NCBI GenBank assembly: GCA_964618975.1
Contig: CAZUDI010000011.1
Span: 10,369-74,368 of the forward strand
Direction: 5' to 3'
DNA length: 64,000 bases
Origin: CAZUDI01 sp964618975
Lineage (GTDB): Bacteria; Desulfobacterota; Desulfomonilia; UBA1062
The position numbers and the translations under genes were made by a program. Shown piece by piece: positions 15,934 through 25,115 of the stretch. Numbering within the stretch: the first letter of the stretch is position 1; each line of letters opens with the position of its first letter. Below the pieces are notes generated by a model. The model was not told the DNA's origin, searched no databases, and saw only the letters and a program-made list of their open reading frames with translations.

Positions 15934-17259
15934 TCATGGTCGGCCCAGGCCGAAGTAGGTAAAGCCCAGGGCACGCACCTCCTGAGGAGGCAGGATGTTG
16001 CGACCGTCGAAGATCACGGGACAGCGCATGAGCTCCCTGATCCGTGGCAGGTCGGGGCTCTTGAACATGTTCCATTCGGTGATGATGGCCAGACCGTCGG
16101 CCCCGTCGAGGGCGGCATAGCTGTCGGTGGCGTACTCAAGCGCGTCCCCCAGATACTGGCGCATGTTTTCCATGCCCTGCGGATCGAAGGCCTTCACACG
16201 GATGTCCTTCTCGAGGAGGGCCCGGATGATGTCCAGGGCCGGTGATTCGCGCACGTCATCCGTCTTGGGCTTGAAGGTGAGCCCCCACACGGCGAGCGTG
16301 ACACGGCCGGAGTCCCGGGCGGCGTAGAAATCGATGATCCTCTGGGCGAAATAGCGCTTCTGCCGCTGATTGGCACGGGAGGTGGCCTCGCAGATCTCCA
16401 GGGTGTGGTCGCAGGCACGTGCGGTGGCCACCAGGGCGCGTACATCCTTGGGGAAGCACGATCCGCCGTAGCCCGGGCCGGCCAGCAGGAAGCGCGGACC
16501 GATGCGCTCGTCTGTGCCCATGCCTTCCCGCACGTGATTGATGTCCGCCCCGAGCCGGTCGCAGAGGATGGCGAGCTCGTTCATGAAGGTCACCTTGGCC
16601 GCCAGGAAGGCGTTTGAGGCATACTTGGTCAGTTCTGCGCTGCGGATGTCCATGATCAGAACCGGGTTGTTGGTGGTACGGATGAAGGGGCTGTAGAGCT
16701 CTTTGATCAGCTCCGCGGTGCGCACGTTGTCGGTGCCGATGACGACGCGCTCGGGGCGCATGAAGTCCTGCAGGGCATTACCCTCCTTGAGGAACTCCGG
16801 GTTGGAGACTACATCGAATTCCAGAGAGCAAAGCCCGCGGTCATCCAGACCCTGCCGGATGCGCTCCCTGACCTTCTCGGCCGTGCCCACCGGCACGGTG
16901 GACTTGTCCACGATGATCTTGTACTCGTCGATGAACTCGCCGAGCTGCCCGGCAACGGCAAGCACCGAGGAGAGATCGGCCGAGCCGTCGGTGTCCTGCG
17001 GCGTGCCCACACAGATGAAGCCGAAGAGGCTGCGGGAGATCGCATCCTTGAGGTCACTGGAAAAACTCAACCGGCCCTCCTGGGCGTTGCGCACGAGGAT
17101 GTCCCTGAGCCCGGGCTCGTAGATGGGGATTTCGCCCACCTGCAGGCGGGCGATCTTGTCCGTGTCCGCATCCACGCAGATTACCTGGTTACCCATCTCG
17201 GCGAAACACGCACCGGTTACCAGCCCTACATACCCCGTGCCCACAATACAGATTCGCAT
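15934..17259 (-). CDS. ugd: UDP-glucose/GDP-mannose 6-dehydrogenase
   Basis: A 441-residue NAD-dependent dehydrogenase that oxidises a nucleotide sugar at C6 in two steps, most likely UDP-glucose to UDP-glucuronate for surface polysaccharide. Motifs: Rossmann loop GTGYVGLVTG at the N-terminus, the middle-domain PEFLKEG and NAFLAAKVTFMNE regions, and the catalytic cysteine in YGGSCFPKD, near residue 260. The start is ATG with AAGGAGGA upstream. No other sugar-nucleotide gene is adjacent, so exact substrate remains family-level. Confidence 0.93.
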   Translation of the reverse strand: MRICIVGTGYVGLVTGACFAEMGNQVICVDADTDKIARLQVGEIPIYEPGLRDILVRNAQEGRLSFSSDLKDAISRSLFGFICVGTPQDTDGSADLSSVLAVAGQLGEFIDEYKIIVDKSTVPVGTAEKVRERIRQGLDDRGLCSLEFDVVSNPEFLKEGNALQDFMRPERVVIGTDNVRTAELIKELYSPFIRTTNNPVLIMDIRSAELTKYASNAFLAAKVTFMNELAILCDRLGADINHVREGMGTDERIGPRFLLAGPGYGGSCFPKDVRALVATARACDHTLEICEATSRANQRQKRYFAQRIIDFYAARDSGRVTLAVWGLTFKPKTDDVRESPALDIIRALLEKDIRVKAFDPQGMENMRQYLGDALEYATDSYAALDGADGLAIITEWNMFKSPDLPRIRELMRCPVIFDGRNILPPQEVRALGFTYFGLGRP

Positions 17260-17287
17260 GTCCCGGATCCTCCTTTTTGGTCGCCTT

Positions 17288-17370
17288 TAATCGTTAGGGT
17301 TCGAATTTCCCGCCACTTGCGGCGCCGAGGGGGGGTATGCGCCTACCCTTGGATTCATATCCTTGCTTCG
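17288..17370 (+). repeat. Dispersed palindromic repeat, forward copy
   Basis: TAATCGTTAGGGTTCGAATT, CCGCCACTTGCGGCG, then a diverged right half ending GGATTCATATCC. It fills most of the gap between the acyl-CoA synthetase stop (17375) and the dehydrogenase start. Confidence 0.85.
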
Positions 17371-17374
17371 ATCC

Positions 17375-18817
17375 TTAGCGGAGCTGATCCAGCCGCTGCA
17401 GCCTGTCTTCGTGGTAGAGCCGCAGCAGGGCCAGGATTTGTGATATCTCGTCGATGCGCTCGTAGACGCGCACCCCCTCGTGGGTGAGGTCATGCACCGC
17501 CTGGCTCTCCAGGGGACCGAAGCGCGCCCCGACCATCACCGGGCGCTTGAATTCACCTTCGAGCTTCTGGTAGGCTCGCATCACCTGCTTTTCGATTTCG
17601 AGGTAGATCCTCTCGCCGTCGGATGATTCGTCCCCGATCAGGCCGGGCTGTCCCAGCCCGTGCAGCACGAGGGCGTCTACTTCGCCCGAGGCGAGCACCT
17701 CCCGTCCGATGTTCACCAGGGGCTGCACCTCCAGGAACATGCCCGCGGCGCCAATGTCCACCGGGTTCTTCGTCGAGGCCCGCGGCGGCATGCCCAGCGC
17801 CCGCAGGCGCGCCTGAAGCCCTGGGCTCAGCTCGGGCACCTCAAGGTCCGCATCCTCGAGGGCGTCGCTGAGTACCACCCCCCAGGAACCGCCCATGGTG
17901 ACGATGCCCACCCGTGGGCCCATAAGCGGGGGACGTTCGACCAGGGCATGCGCCAGCGGCAGCATGAGTTCCATGGAAGGGCAGGCCAGGATGCCCGCCT
18001 GGCGCAGCATGCCGGAGAAGATCTCCCGGCGTCCCCCCAGGGCACCGGTATGACTCAAGGCGGCGCGCGCCCCGCCCGGCGTGGCGCCGGCCTTGAAGGC
18101 GATCACCGGCTTGTTTCGTGTGACCGTGCGGGCGATCTCCAGGAAACGAGCGGCGTCGCGAATGGTCTCGATATAGAGCAGCACCGCCTGCGCGGCAGGA
18201 TCGCATCCGAAGTACTCCAGGAAATCGGACAGGGTCAGGTCGCACTCGTTGCCGGTATGAATGAACCTTCCCACCCCCATGCCGCGGGAGAATCCTGAAG
18301 CCAGCAGATCGTAGAAGGCATAGCCGCCCTGGCAGACCGCGGCCAGCGGCGTGGGGAAGAGGTGTCCAGCCGGGGAGGCGGCGGCGTTGAAGTGCGCGTG
18401 CAGATTGAAGGTGCCGCTGATGTTGGGGCCCAGGAGCCGCAGGCCGTAGGCGCGGGCGATCTCCAGCAGGGATTGCTCCTCATGCCGCCCGTCGGTGCTG
18501 GTTTCCCCGTATCCGGCCGTGATGAGGGAGACGCCACGCACACCCTTGAGGCCACAGGCCCTCAGGGCCTCCGGCACGCCCTCTCCGGGGATGGTGAAGA
18601 CCGCCAGATCTACTGTATCGGGGATTTCACGCACGTCGCGGAAGGCTTTCAGCCCGTAGACCCGCTCTGCCGTACGGCTGACCGGGTAGATCTGTCCCGG
18701 GTAGGCATCTCCCAGCAGCCCTTCCATGATGAAGGAACCCCAGGCGCCCGGTCGTTCGGTGGCCCCGATCACGGCCACCGATGCGGGGTTGAGAAAAACA
18801 CTCAAGGCATCATGCAT
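17375..18817 (-). CDS. Acyl-CoA synthetase (ADP-forming) alpha-type protein
   Basis: A 480-residue protein with an N-terminal CoA-binding Rossmann domain (SVAVIGATERPG near residues 12-23) and succinyl-CoA-ligase-like domains. The phosphohistidine motif is ALSHTGALGG, near residue 257. ADP-forming acetyl-CoA synthetases conserve energy by turning acyl-CoA, ADP and phosphate into acid and ATP. The ATP-grasp beta part is missing here and no beta gene is adjacent. A second such protein lies at 61285-62796. The free-standing alpha chain could pair with an unlinked beta subunit or act otherwise. Confidence 0.85.
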   Translation of the reverse strand: MHDALSVFLNPASVAVIGATERPGAWGSFIMEGLLGDAYPGQIYPVSRTAERVYGLKAFRDVREIPDTVDLAVFTIPGEGVPEALRACGLKGVRGVSLITAGYGETSTDGRHEEQSLLEIARAYGLRLLGPNISGTFNLHAHFNAAASPAGHLFPTPLAAVCQGGYAFYDLLASGFSRGMGVGRFIHTGNECDLTLSDFLEYFGCDPAAQAVLLYIETIRDAARFLEIARTVTRNKPVIAFKAGATPGGARAALSHTGALGGRREIFSGMLRQAGILACPSMELMLPLAHALVERPPLMGPRVGIVTMGGSWGVVLSDALEDADLEVPELSPGLQARLRALGMPPRASTKNPVDIGAAGMFLEVQPLVNIGREVLASGEVDALVLHGLGQPGLIGDESSDGERIYLEIEKQVMRAYQKLEGEFKRPVMVGARFGPLESQAVHDLTHEGVRVYERIDEISQILALLRLYHEDRLQRLDQLR

Positions 18818-18892
18818 AGCGTTCCTGTCGTTCGTTCTGGTATTTGTAACCGGGAGATCTTAGCATGGAGGATGTCGAGGACTCAAGCCTTG

Positions 18893-19942
18893 TCAGCTCA
18901 GTACCGCCCGGGTGTCGATGTCGTCTTCGCTTGATACCCGGTTGCGGCCGAGGTGCTTGGAGGTATACATGGCCCTGTCCGCCCGGCGGATCAGGGAGGC
19001 GGGGGCCTCCCCGGGCTGGTAGAGGGCCACGCCCAGCGAGAGGGTGATCTGACCCATGGACTCGCCCGTGTCGGTGCGCTTCCACTGTTTTTCCTGGAAG
19101 TAGGTGCAGATCGTCTGTGCGACCGTTATAGCGCCCTGCAGCGGGGTTTCCGGCAGCATGACGACGAACTCCTCTCCGCCCCAGCGGGCCACGACATCGC
19201 GACCCCTAACGCAGTTCTTGATCATGTCGCCAGCCATCTTGAGGACCTTGTCGCCGATCAGGTGTCCGAAGCTGTCGTTGACCCGTTTGAAATGATCGAG
19301 GTCCGCCATGAGCAGACAGAGGTCCCTGTCCGTATCGCTGGCGAGGTGGACCTCCTGGGTCAGGGCCTCTTCGAAGGCCCGGCGGTTGGAAAGACCGGTG
19401 AGGGGGTCGGTGGAGGCCTGGCGCCGGAAGCGCTCCAGGTCCCGGCGCAGGATCTCCACCTCCTGCGTGGTCTGAATGAGCTGGTCCTTCAGACGCGAGC
19501 CCTTGGATTCGATGGCGCGGGTTTCCCTGACGATCTCGGTGAGGATCTCGTGGATCGTCTGGGCCGAGTTGTCGCGGGTGAGATTATCGAGGTATGTTTC
19601 CAGGTTGTCGCCGGAGCGCGAGATTTCGTCCCCGGTCTGGACGACATGCTGTAGGATCTGTTTGAGGATGGTCTTGATGTCGTTGCGGATGTCATCGATA
19701 AGGGTCTTGTTGGCGTCCTCGATGTAGCGCCGGTAGAGCTCGATATTGAGTTCCGGGGTGAAGGGCTTGGAGGCCTGGATATGGTCGTTGATGGCCTCCG
19801 TCAGCGGCTGGTTCTTGCCGGAGACATACTCATACCAGACGGTGTAGTTCATAGGATCAAGAGGGATACTGTGCCGGCCCATATGATTGAGCACCATCCT
19901 CAGATATTCGCCGGATCTCTCAACCGTGTCGGTATACATCAT
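18893..19942 (-). CDS. Diguanylate cyclase (GGDEF)
   Basis: A 349-residue cytosolic protein. The N-terminal ~170 residues are helical with a long coiled coil and no transmembrane segment. The C-terminal GGDEF domain (about 175-340) has DPLTGLSNRRAF, the active-site signature GGEEF (255-259) and an intact inhibitory site RxxD (Arg246, Asp249) five residues before it, so it should make cyclic di-GMP and be product-inhibited. It starts with two adjacent ATG codons preceded by AAGGATAAGG. The N-terminal domain is a probable sensor of unknown signal. PilZ proteins encoded at 37.1-39.2 kb are possible targets. Confidence 0.92.
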   Translation of the reverse strand: MMYTDTVERSGEYLRMVLNHMGRHSIPLDPMNYTVWYEYVSGKNQPLTEAINDHIQASKPFTPELNIELYRRYIEDANKTLIDDIRNDIKTILKQILQHVVQTGDEISRSGDNLETYLDNLTRDNSAQTIHEILTEIVRETRAIESKGSRLKDQLIQTTQEVEILRRDLERFRRQASTDPLTGLSNRRAFEEALTQEVHLASDTDRDLCLLMADLDHFKRVNDSFGHLIGDKVLKMAGDMIKNCVRGRDVVARWGGEEFVVMLPETPLQGAITVAQTICTYFQEKQWKRTDTGESMGQITLSLGVALYQPGEAPASLIRRADRAMYTSKHLGRNRVSSEDDIDTRAVLS

Positions 19943-20017
19943 GCCCCTTATCCTTTCATGCCATGTCGCTTGGAATTATAATCCGTTATCGACGGGGCGA
20001 AAAATTTCCTTAAATGT

Positions 20018-20104
20018 AATCATGGGTATGAATAAAAACCAGGGCAAGCCATACATCACCCTTGACGCCACTGGCGGCGGAGATGGCTTACCCCGAGCGA
20101 TTGA
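20018..20104 (-). repeat. Dispersed palindromic repeat, reverse copy
   Basis: AATCATGGGTATGAA, CCAGGGCAAGCC, then a diverged centre and a GAGCGATTGAG end. It is in head-to-head arrangement with the copy at 20149-20229, 44 bp away. The 19943-20388 gap holds only these two copies. Confidence 0.75.
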
Positions 20105-20148
20105 GAAGATATCCGCGGCCATCCGGCTAAGGGCATACAGGCCTGTTT

Positions 20149-20229
20149 TGATCTCTTGAGGTTGTATTCCCCGCCGCTTGCTGCGGTAAGCGGGGTCCCT
20201 AGACTTGCCCTGGGGTTCACCCCCATGAT
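20149..20229 (+). repeat. Dispersed palindromic repeat, forward copy
   Basis: TGATCTCTTGAGGTTGTATTCC, CCGCTTGCTGCGG, GACTTGCCCTGGGGTTCA, CCCATGAT. Lies 160 bp upstream of the DUF3783 gene. Confidence 0.8.
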
Positions 20230-20388
20230 GGGGAGAAGCCTGTCCGACAGGGAGGGGGAATCATGGTGGCTTGTACGCAACTTGTCCTTTCCTTACAGGA
20301 CACTCTGTGTTTATATATAGGGGGAAGTGACTCCATAAAGGTCCTGGGGAAACAGACTGCGACCGCGAGAAACCATGGAGGGAAGACT

Positions 20389-20799
20389 ATGGGAGGTACC
20401 ATCAGTCCGACGATACTGATCTGGCACTATTCGGACGAGGAAACCGAGCGGCTCAACCGTTTTTTCTGCGAGATCGATGTGCCGGAGGCGCTGAGCATCG
20501 CGGGGCACCAGGGGCATCTGCTTGTGCACGAGATCCTCTTCGGCGAGAAACGCTCGGAGGAGGAGTTTTGCTGTGACGAGAAGGTGATGCTGTTCTACAA
20601 TCTCCCGGCCCAGGACATCCACGCCGTGATGCAGCAATCCAGGGACAGGGATCTGCCTCGCCCTATCTACGCCATGGTGACCGAACAGAACATCGCCTGG
20701 CGCTTCAGCGATCTGGTAGAACACCTGATCGAGGAGCGCGATTTCATTGCCCGAAGAAGGGCGCAGGAAGATCAGAAGCATGGCCGTTCGCCACACTGA
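20389..20799 (+). CDS. DUF3783-like protein
   Basis: A 136-residue soluble protein resembling the DUF3783 family, whose function is unknown. It has a central EEEFCCDEKVMLFYNLP segment with paired cysteines and a charged C-terminal helix. The ATG at 20389 has GGAGGG at good spacing; the reading frame is open further upstream to 20263 but without a ribosome site. It lies 63 bp upstream of the acyltransferase gene on the same strand. Confidence 0.75.
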   Translation: MGGTISPTILIWHYSDEETERLNRFFCEIDVPEALSIAGHQGHLLVHEILFGEKRSEEEFCCDEKVMLFYNLPAQDIHAVMQQSRDRDLPRPIYAMVTEQNIAWRFSDLVEHLIEERDFIARRRAQEDQKHGRSPH

Positions 20800-20862
20800 G
20801 CTCGGCCTGACGGTCTGAACCAGACAACAAAACCCCGATTCGGTTCTACGCGAGGACAGGAT

Positions 20863-21591
20863 ATGAAGGCAAGCGTCATGTATAGGATCTGGATCATGCT
20901 GCAGGCGGTAACCACCACGCTGAGCATCTCGGTGCTGGCGCTCTATATGCGACTGAGGGGCACCTACGACCGGCCCTACGCCGATGGTGTGCTGCGCCGC
21001 TGGTCACAGGGGTTGCTCAGGACCGTCCGAGCGACCTATGAGGTGATTGATCCGCATCGGGTGACCATCGAGGCCGGAACGCCGTACATCATCATGTCCA
21101 ACCACCGCAGCCTCTATGATATCCCGCTGATCTTCATGTCCCTGCCGGGAAGCATCCGCATGCTCACCAAGAAGGAACTCTTCCAGGTGCCCCTTTGGGG
21201 CCGGGGACTGCGGGCCTCCGAGTTCCTCTCCATCGACCGCAGGAATCACGACCAGGCCCTCAAGGATATGGAGGTGGTCAAGCACAAGATGCAGACCGGG
21301 ATCGTGGTTTGGATTGCACCCGAGGGCACCCGTTCGCGTAACGGCAGACTGGGCGAGTTCAAGAAGGGCGGTTTTATGATCGCCCTGCAGACCGGGGCCA
21401 CGATCATCCCTGTGGGGGTGCGGGGTTCGGAGCGCATCACCCCGCCAGATACCTTCGATTTCTGCCTGGACCGGCATGTTGAGGTCCATATCGGGGCACC
21501 CATCGACGCCAGACGCTATTCTCTCGAGACCAGGGATGCCTTTATGCAGGACGTGCGCCAGGCCATCCTCACGCTCTCAGGCGAGGAGTGA
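20863..21591 (+). CDS. plsC: 1-acyl-sn-glycerol-3-phosphate acyltransferase (PlsC family)
   Basis: A 242-residue membrane-associated acyltransferase that adds the second acyl chain in phosphatidic acid synthesis. It has an N-terminal hydrophobic helix (about 8-28), the catalytic HX4D motif in NHRSLYD (His about residue 80) and the phosphate-binding motif EGTRSR further on. The start is ATG behind GAGGACAGG. It converges with the kdkA-linked genes downstream. Another PlsC-like substrate (for example an ornithine or ether lipid) cannot be excluded. Confidence 0.88.
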   Translation: MKASVMYRIWIMLQAVTTTLSISVLALYMRLRGTYDRPYADGVLRRWSQGLLRTVRATYEVIDPHRVTIEAGTPYIIMSNHRSLYDIPLIFMSLPGSIRMLTKKELFQVPLWGRGLRASEFLSIDRRNHDQALKDMEVVKHKMQTGIVVWIAPEGTRSRNGRLGEFKKGGFMIALQTGATIIPVGVRGSERITPPDTFDFCLDRHVEVHIGAPIDARRYSLETRDAFMQDVRQAILTLSGEE

Positions 21592-21615
21592 AACGGCCCG
21601 GGCGCGGATGCGGCC

Positions 21616-22065
21616 CTATTCCTTGTCGCCCTCACTCAGGGCGAGGTTCTCCAGGCCTTTGGCCTCGAATTCCCGGGCATAGCGGTCGATATAGACCTCG
21701 GAGAGCTGCTTGCGTTCCTCCTCGGAGAGGGCGCCCAGTTTCTCCTCGCTGTAGGCTCTCAGCACATCGCGCCAGCCCAGACGGTAGACGAGTTCCTCCC
21801 AGAAGATGTTGTTGTCATAGGCATCAATAAAGGGGATCAGATCCGATTGCTCCACGAAATCCCGCGTCAGCGAGTACTTCCCCTGCTGCTTGTCGAAGGC
21901 AACCGCCTTTTCGAAACCGAACTCCTTGGCCAGGGACAGCAGGTACTGCTCGATCTCCTCGAAGCGGCCCGGAGAGGGGTCTTTGATGGTATCGTTCATC
22001 CACCTGGCGATGTAACAGAGATCGAGAAGCTGGCCATAGATTTTCTTGGTGATGTTGATCTTCAT
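21616..22065 (-). CDS. Conserved-looking hypothetical protein downstream of kdkA
   Basis: A 149-residue soluble, highly charged, mainly helical protein with no signal peptide or membrane segment. I do not recognise a family. The start ATG has GGGAGAGGAA upstream, and the gene lies 18 bp after the Kdo-kinase stop, so it is probably in the same transcript. A role in envelope biology is only a guess from this position. Confidence 0.75.
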   Translation of the reverse strand: MKINITKKIYGQLLDLCYIARWMNDTIKDPSPGRFEEIEQYLLSLAKEFGFEKAVAFDKQQGKYSLTRDFVEQSDLIPFIDAYDNNIFWEELVYRLGWRDVLRAYSEEKLGALSEEERKQLSEVYIDRYAREFEAKGLENLALSEGDKE

Positions 22066-22083
22066 GATTCCTCTCCCTCCTCC

Positions 22084-22821
22084 TTAGCCAAGACCCCGGT
22101 ATCCCTTAAGCAGGTTCGACGCATAGTCTGCGGGAAGCTCGATGCGGCCTTTTCGTTGCCACTTGCGGCACGAACGCAGGAAGCGCCGGATGTTCATCGT
22201 CTTTGCCACTCTTGGGAGGTAGTGGAAGCGACGGGCTTTGTCAAGGTCGCAGATGACGGGCTCCTGGCGGCTGTCGAGCAGGATGTTCTTGAGGTGACAG
22301 TCGGCGTGGTAGACGTTCAGGTCGTGCATGCGCCGGATGAGTCGGCCGGTGGCCTCGAAGAGGCTGGCGGTATCAACCCCCGCGCCCGCGTGCAGGTGCT
22401 CCAGTAGATCGATGGCCTGGGGGACCAGGCGTGTGATCACGGTGATCCGGTAGAGGCCCCGCTGCCGGATGAACCGCAGGGCCAGCACCTCGGGTGTGGG
22501 CACCCGGTGAGAACGCAGGTAGGTGCTCACCTCGAGCTCCCGCAGGCTGCGTTGCGGGAAAAGGAAGCGCTCCCCGCTCAGATCGCGCAGCAGGCCACCA
22601 TGGACCAGCGGCCTGACCACCAGGTCGGGCTCTATGATCCGGATGCCAGTCCTGCCGCTCAAGCATGAAGGCGCCCCCACCGCCCCTTGCCTCGGGATCA
22701 GCTCCCTGAGATCGGGGCGCGCGGACGTGTATACGAGTGTGGTGGCCCCGCTGCGGTGCACCTCGTAGCCCATCTCGGCCAGGCTGACTTCTGAGAGCCC
22801 CATTATGAAACGGTTTTCCAT
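22084..22821 (-). CDS. kdkA: 3-deoxy-D-manno-octulosonate (Kdo) kinase, KdkA/WaaP family
   Basis: A 245-residue small-molecule kinase of the lipopolysaccharide kinase family that phosphorylates Kdo in the inner core of LPS. The catalytic loop is YHADCHLKNILL (His-Ala-Asp, with Asn about 10 residues on) and the metal-binding DFG-equivalent is ICDLDKARR. An N-terminal nucleotide-binding half with VRPLVHGGLLRDLSG fits KdkA. Its presence supports an LPS-bearing outer membrane. The start is ATG with a modest AAGG site. It leads a two-gene unit with the hypothetical gene downstream. Confidence 0.85.
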   Translation of the reverse strand: MENRFIMGLSEVSLAEMGYEVHRSGATTLVYTSARPDLRELIPRQGAVGAPSCLSGRTGIRIIEPDLVVRPLVHGGLLRDLSGERFLFPQRSLRELEVSTYLRSHRVPTPEVLALRFIRQRGLYRITVITRLVPQAIDLLEHLHAGAGVDTASLFEATGRLIRRMHDLNVYHADCHLKNILLDSRQEPVICDLDKARRFHYLPRVAKTMNIRRFLRSCRKWQRKGRIELPADYASNLLKGYRGLG

Positions 22822-22870
22822 GGCCGCCTTATACCATCAACGCCCGGGGGAGGAAAGATCACTCGACACT

Positions 22871-22948
22871 TTGATCGCAGGGGTCGGCAGTCTGCATCGC
22901 CGGTGGCAGCCAGGGCGGCAGGGCGTGCCCCGGGATGCATACCCGCGA
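22871..22948 (+). repeat. Decayed palindromic repeat, forward
   Basis: TTGATCGCAGGGGTCGG, CCGGTGGCAGC, CAGGGCGTGCCCCGGG and GCATACCCGCG follow the repeat's order but with many changes. It lies upstream of kdkA, in the gap to uvrB. Confidence 0.45.
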
Positions 22949-23105
22949 GGGGCTTGTGTTCATAACGGAGCTGAGGCAAACCGTCGCTGAAGGACTGGGT
23001 CTACTGGAGATCATTTTCCGGCCGCAAGGGAAAGGCCGGAGAAGAAAAGAGTGAGTGACCGCACCGATCTGAGGTGTCTGTAGCCTCCCGTCCTGCCCTG
23101 AACCA

Positions 23106-25115
23106 TCACCCCTTGAGCGCCAGGAGGGTCTTCTTGAGGCGCGCGATTTCGTCCCGCAGTTCGGCGGCCTCCTCGAATCTGAGGTCCTCGGCCGCATCTC
23201 TCATCCTGTGTCCCAGGTTGGCGATGGTGTCCTCGAGTTCGCTCACCGGCACCTCTCCCAGGGAGGTCTTCACCGGGGCGGCGAGGTCGGTATAGTCGCG
23301 TTCATAGATCGAGGCCAGGATGTCGCGGATGTTTTTCTCGATGCTCTTAGGGGTGATGCCGTGCGCCCGATTGTAGGACATCTGTTTCTCCCGCCGGCGT
23401 GTGGTCTCGGCCAGGGTGGAGGCTATGGAACCCGTGAGGGTGTCGGCATACATGATCACCCGGCCGTGGACGTTTCTGGCGGCGCGCCCCGCGGTCTGGA
23501 TGAGGGAGCGTTCAGAGCGCAGGAAGCCTTCCTTGTCGGCATCGAGGATGGCCACGAGCATCACCTCGGGGATGTCGAGGCCCTCACGCAGCAGGTTGAT
23601 CCCGATGAGGACATCGAAGCGCCCTTCACGCAAGGTCCGCACGATCTCGATGCGCTCGAGGGTATCGATGTCCGAGTGCAGGTATTTCACCCTCAGATCG
23701 AGGGCGTGGTAATATTCGGCGAGCTCCTCGGCCATGCGTTTGGTGAGCGTGGTGACGAGCACGCGACCGCCTGACTGCACGACCTTCAGACACTCGCGGT
23801 AGAGGTCATCCACCTGCGTGGACGCAGGTCGGACCTCGATGAAGGGATCCAGCAGTCCGGTGGGGCGGATGAGTTGCTCGACAATGCGTCCCCGGGTCTG
23901 TTCGAGCTCGTAGAACCCCGGGGTGGCGGAGACATAAGTGATAGTATTGACGAGCGCATTGAACTCATCGAAGCGCAAGGGCCGGTTGTCCAGGGCCGAG
24001 GGAAGCCGGAAGCCGTAATCCACGAGGGTGGCCTTGCGCGCGTGGTCGCCCCGGTACATGCCGATGAGCTGCGGGACACCCACGTGGGATTCGTCCAGGA
24101 ACACCAGGGTCTGCCGCGGGAGGTAATCCATGAGCGTGGGCGGGGGCTGCCCCGGGGCCCTGCCGGTGAGGTGACGCGAGTAATTCTCGATGCCCTTGCA
24201 ACTCCCGGTCTCCAGCAGCATCTCGAGATCGTAGTTCGTCCGCTCCTCAATGCGCTGGGCCTCGATCAGACGCCCCTGGGATCGAAAATAGTCGGCCCTT
24301 TCGGAGAGTTCGGCCTTGATGCCCTCAATGGCGCTCGTCAACCGGGACCTGGGGGTCACATAGTGCGAGGCGGGGTAGACCGGGAAATGGGTTAGACGAC
24401 GGATGCGGGAGCCGCGCAGCGCATCGAGGAGCCAGAGGGACTCGATCTCGTCGCCGAAGAGCTCCACCCTTAACGCCGTGTCCTCCTCGTGCACCGGAAA
24501 GATATCGATCACATCCCCGCGCACCCGGAAGGTACCGCGGTGGAAGTCATAGTCGCCGCGTTCGTACTGGATCTCCACCAGCTTCCTGAGGATGGCATCC
24601 CGGCCCGGGGCGGAGCCCTCCTCGAGATAGAGCAGCATGCCGGAATAGGCCTCGGGCGAGCCCAGCCCATAGATACAGGAGACCGAGGCCACGATGATGC
24701 AGTCCTCGCGCTCGAAGAGCGCTCGCGTGGCGCGGTGACGCAGCTTGTCGATGTCCTCGTTGATCGAGGAGTCTTTCTCGATGAAGAGGTCGCGTGCAGG
24801 CACGTAGGCCTCGGGCTGGTAGTAGTCGTAGTAGCTGACGAAGTACTCCACCGCATTGTGCGGGAAGAGCTCGCGGAATTCACCGTAGAGCTGGGCGGCC
24901 AGGATCTTGTTGGGCGCCATCACGAGCGCGGGACGTTTCAGGCGCTCGATGACACACGCCATGGTGAAGGTCTTGCCCGAACCGGTCACACCCAGGAGGA
25001 CCTGGTCTCTGAGCCCCTGTTCGACGCCCTCACAGAGTCTGTCGATGGCCTGGGGCTGGTCACCCTGGGGGGTGTAGTCCGTAACCAGCCGGAAACCTTC
25101 TAGCTCCTCTCCCAT
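23106..25115 (-). CDS. uvrB: Excinuclease ABC subunit B
   Basis: A 669-residue nucleotide-excision-repair helicase that loads on damage with UvrA and then recruits UvrC. Walker A is GVTGSGKT (42-49); the damage-probing beta-hairpin sequence YYDYYQPEAYVP is present near residue 95; later motifs include LDESHV, YVSATPG and QTAGRAARN. The C-terminal UVR motif that binds UvrC is seen in the last 40 residues (EDLRFEEAAELRDEI). The start is ATG. It overlaps the end of cysS by 16 bp, so the two are translationally linked. Confidence 0.97.
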   Translation of the reverse strand: MGEELEGFRLVTDYTPQGDQPQAIDRLCEGVEQGLRDQVLLGVTGSGKTFTMACVIERLKRPALVMAPNKILAAQLYGEFRELFPHNAVEYFVSYYDYYQPEAYVPARDLFIEKDSSINEDIDKLRHRATRALFEREDCIIVASVSCIYGLGSPEAYSGMLLYLEEGSAPGRDAILRKLVEIQYERGDYDFHRGTFRVRGDVIDIFPVHEEDTALRVELFGDEIESLWLLDALRGSRIRRLTHFPVYPASHYVTPRSRLTSAIEGIKAELSERADYFRSQGRLIEAQRIEERTNYDLEMLLETGSCKGIENYSRHLTGRAPGQPPPTLMDYLPRQTLVFLDESHVGVPQLIGMYRGDHARKATLVDYGFRLPSALDNRPLRFDEFNALVNTITYVSATPGFYELEQTRGRIVEQLIRPTGLLDPFIEVRPASTQVDDLYRECLKVVQSGGRVLVTTLTKRMAEELAEYYHALDLRVKYLHSDIDTLERIEIVRTLREGRFDVLIGINLLREGLDIPEVMLVAILDADKEGFLRSERSLIQTAGRAARNVHGRVIMYADTLTGSIASTLAETTRRREKQMSYNRAHGITPKSIEKNIRDILASIYERDYTDLAAPVKTSLGEVPVSELEDTIANLGHRMRDAAEDLRFEEAAELRDEIARLKKTLLALKG

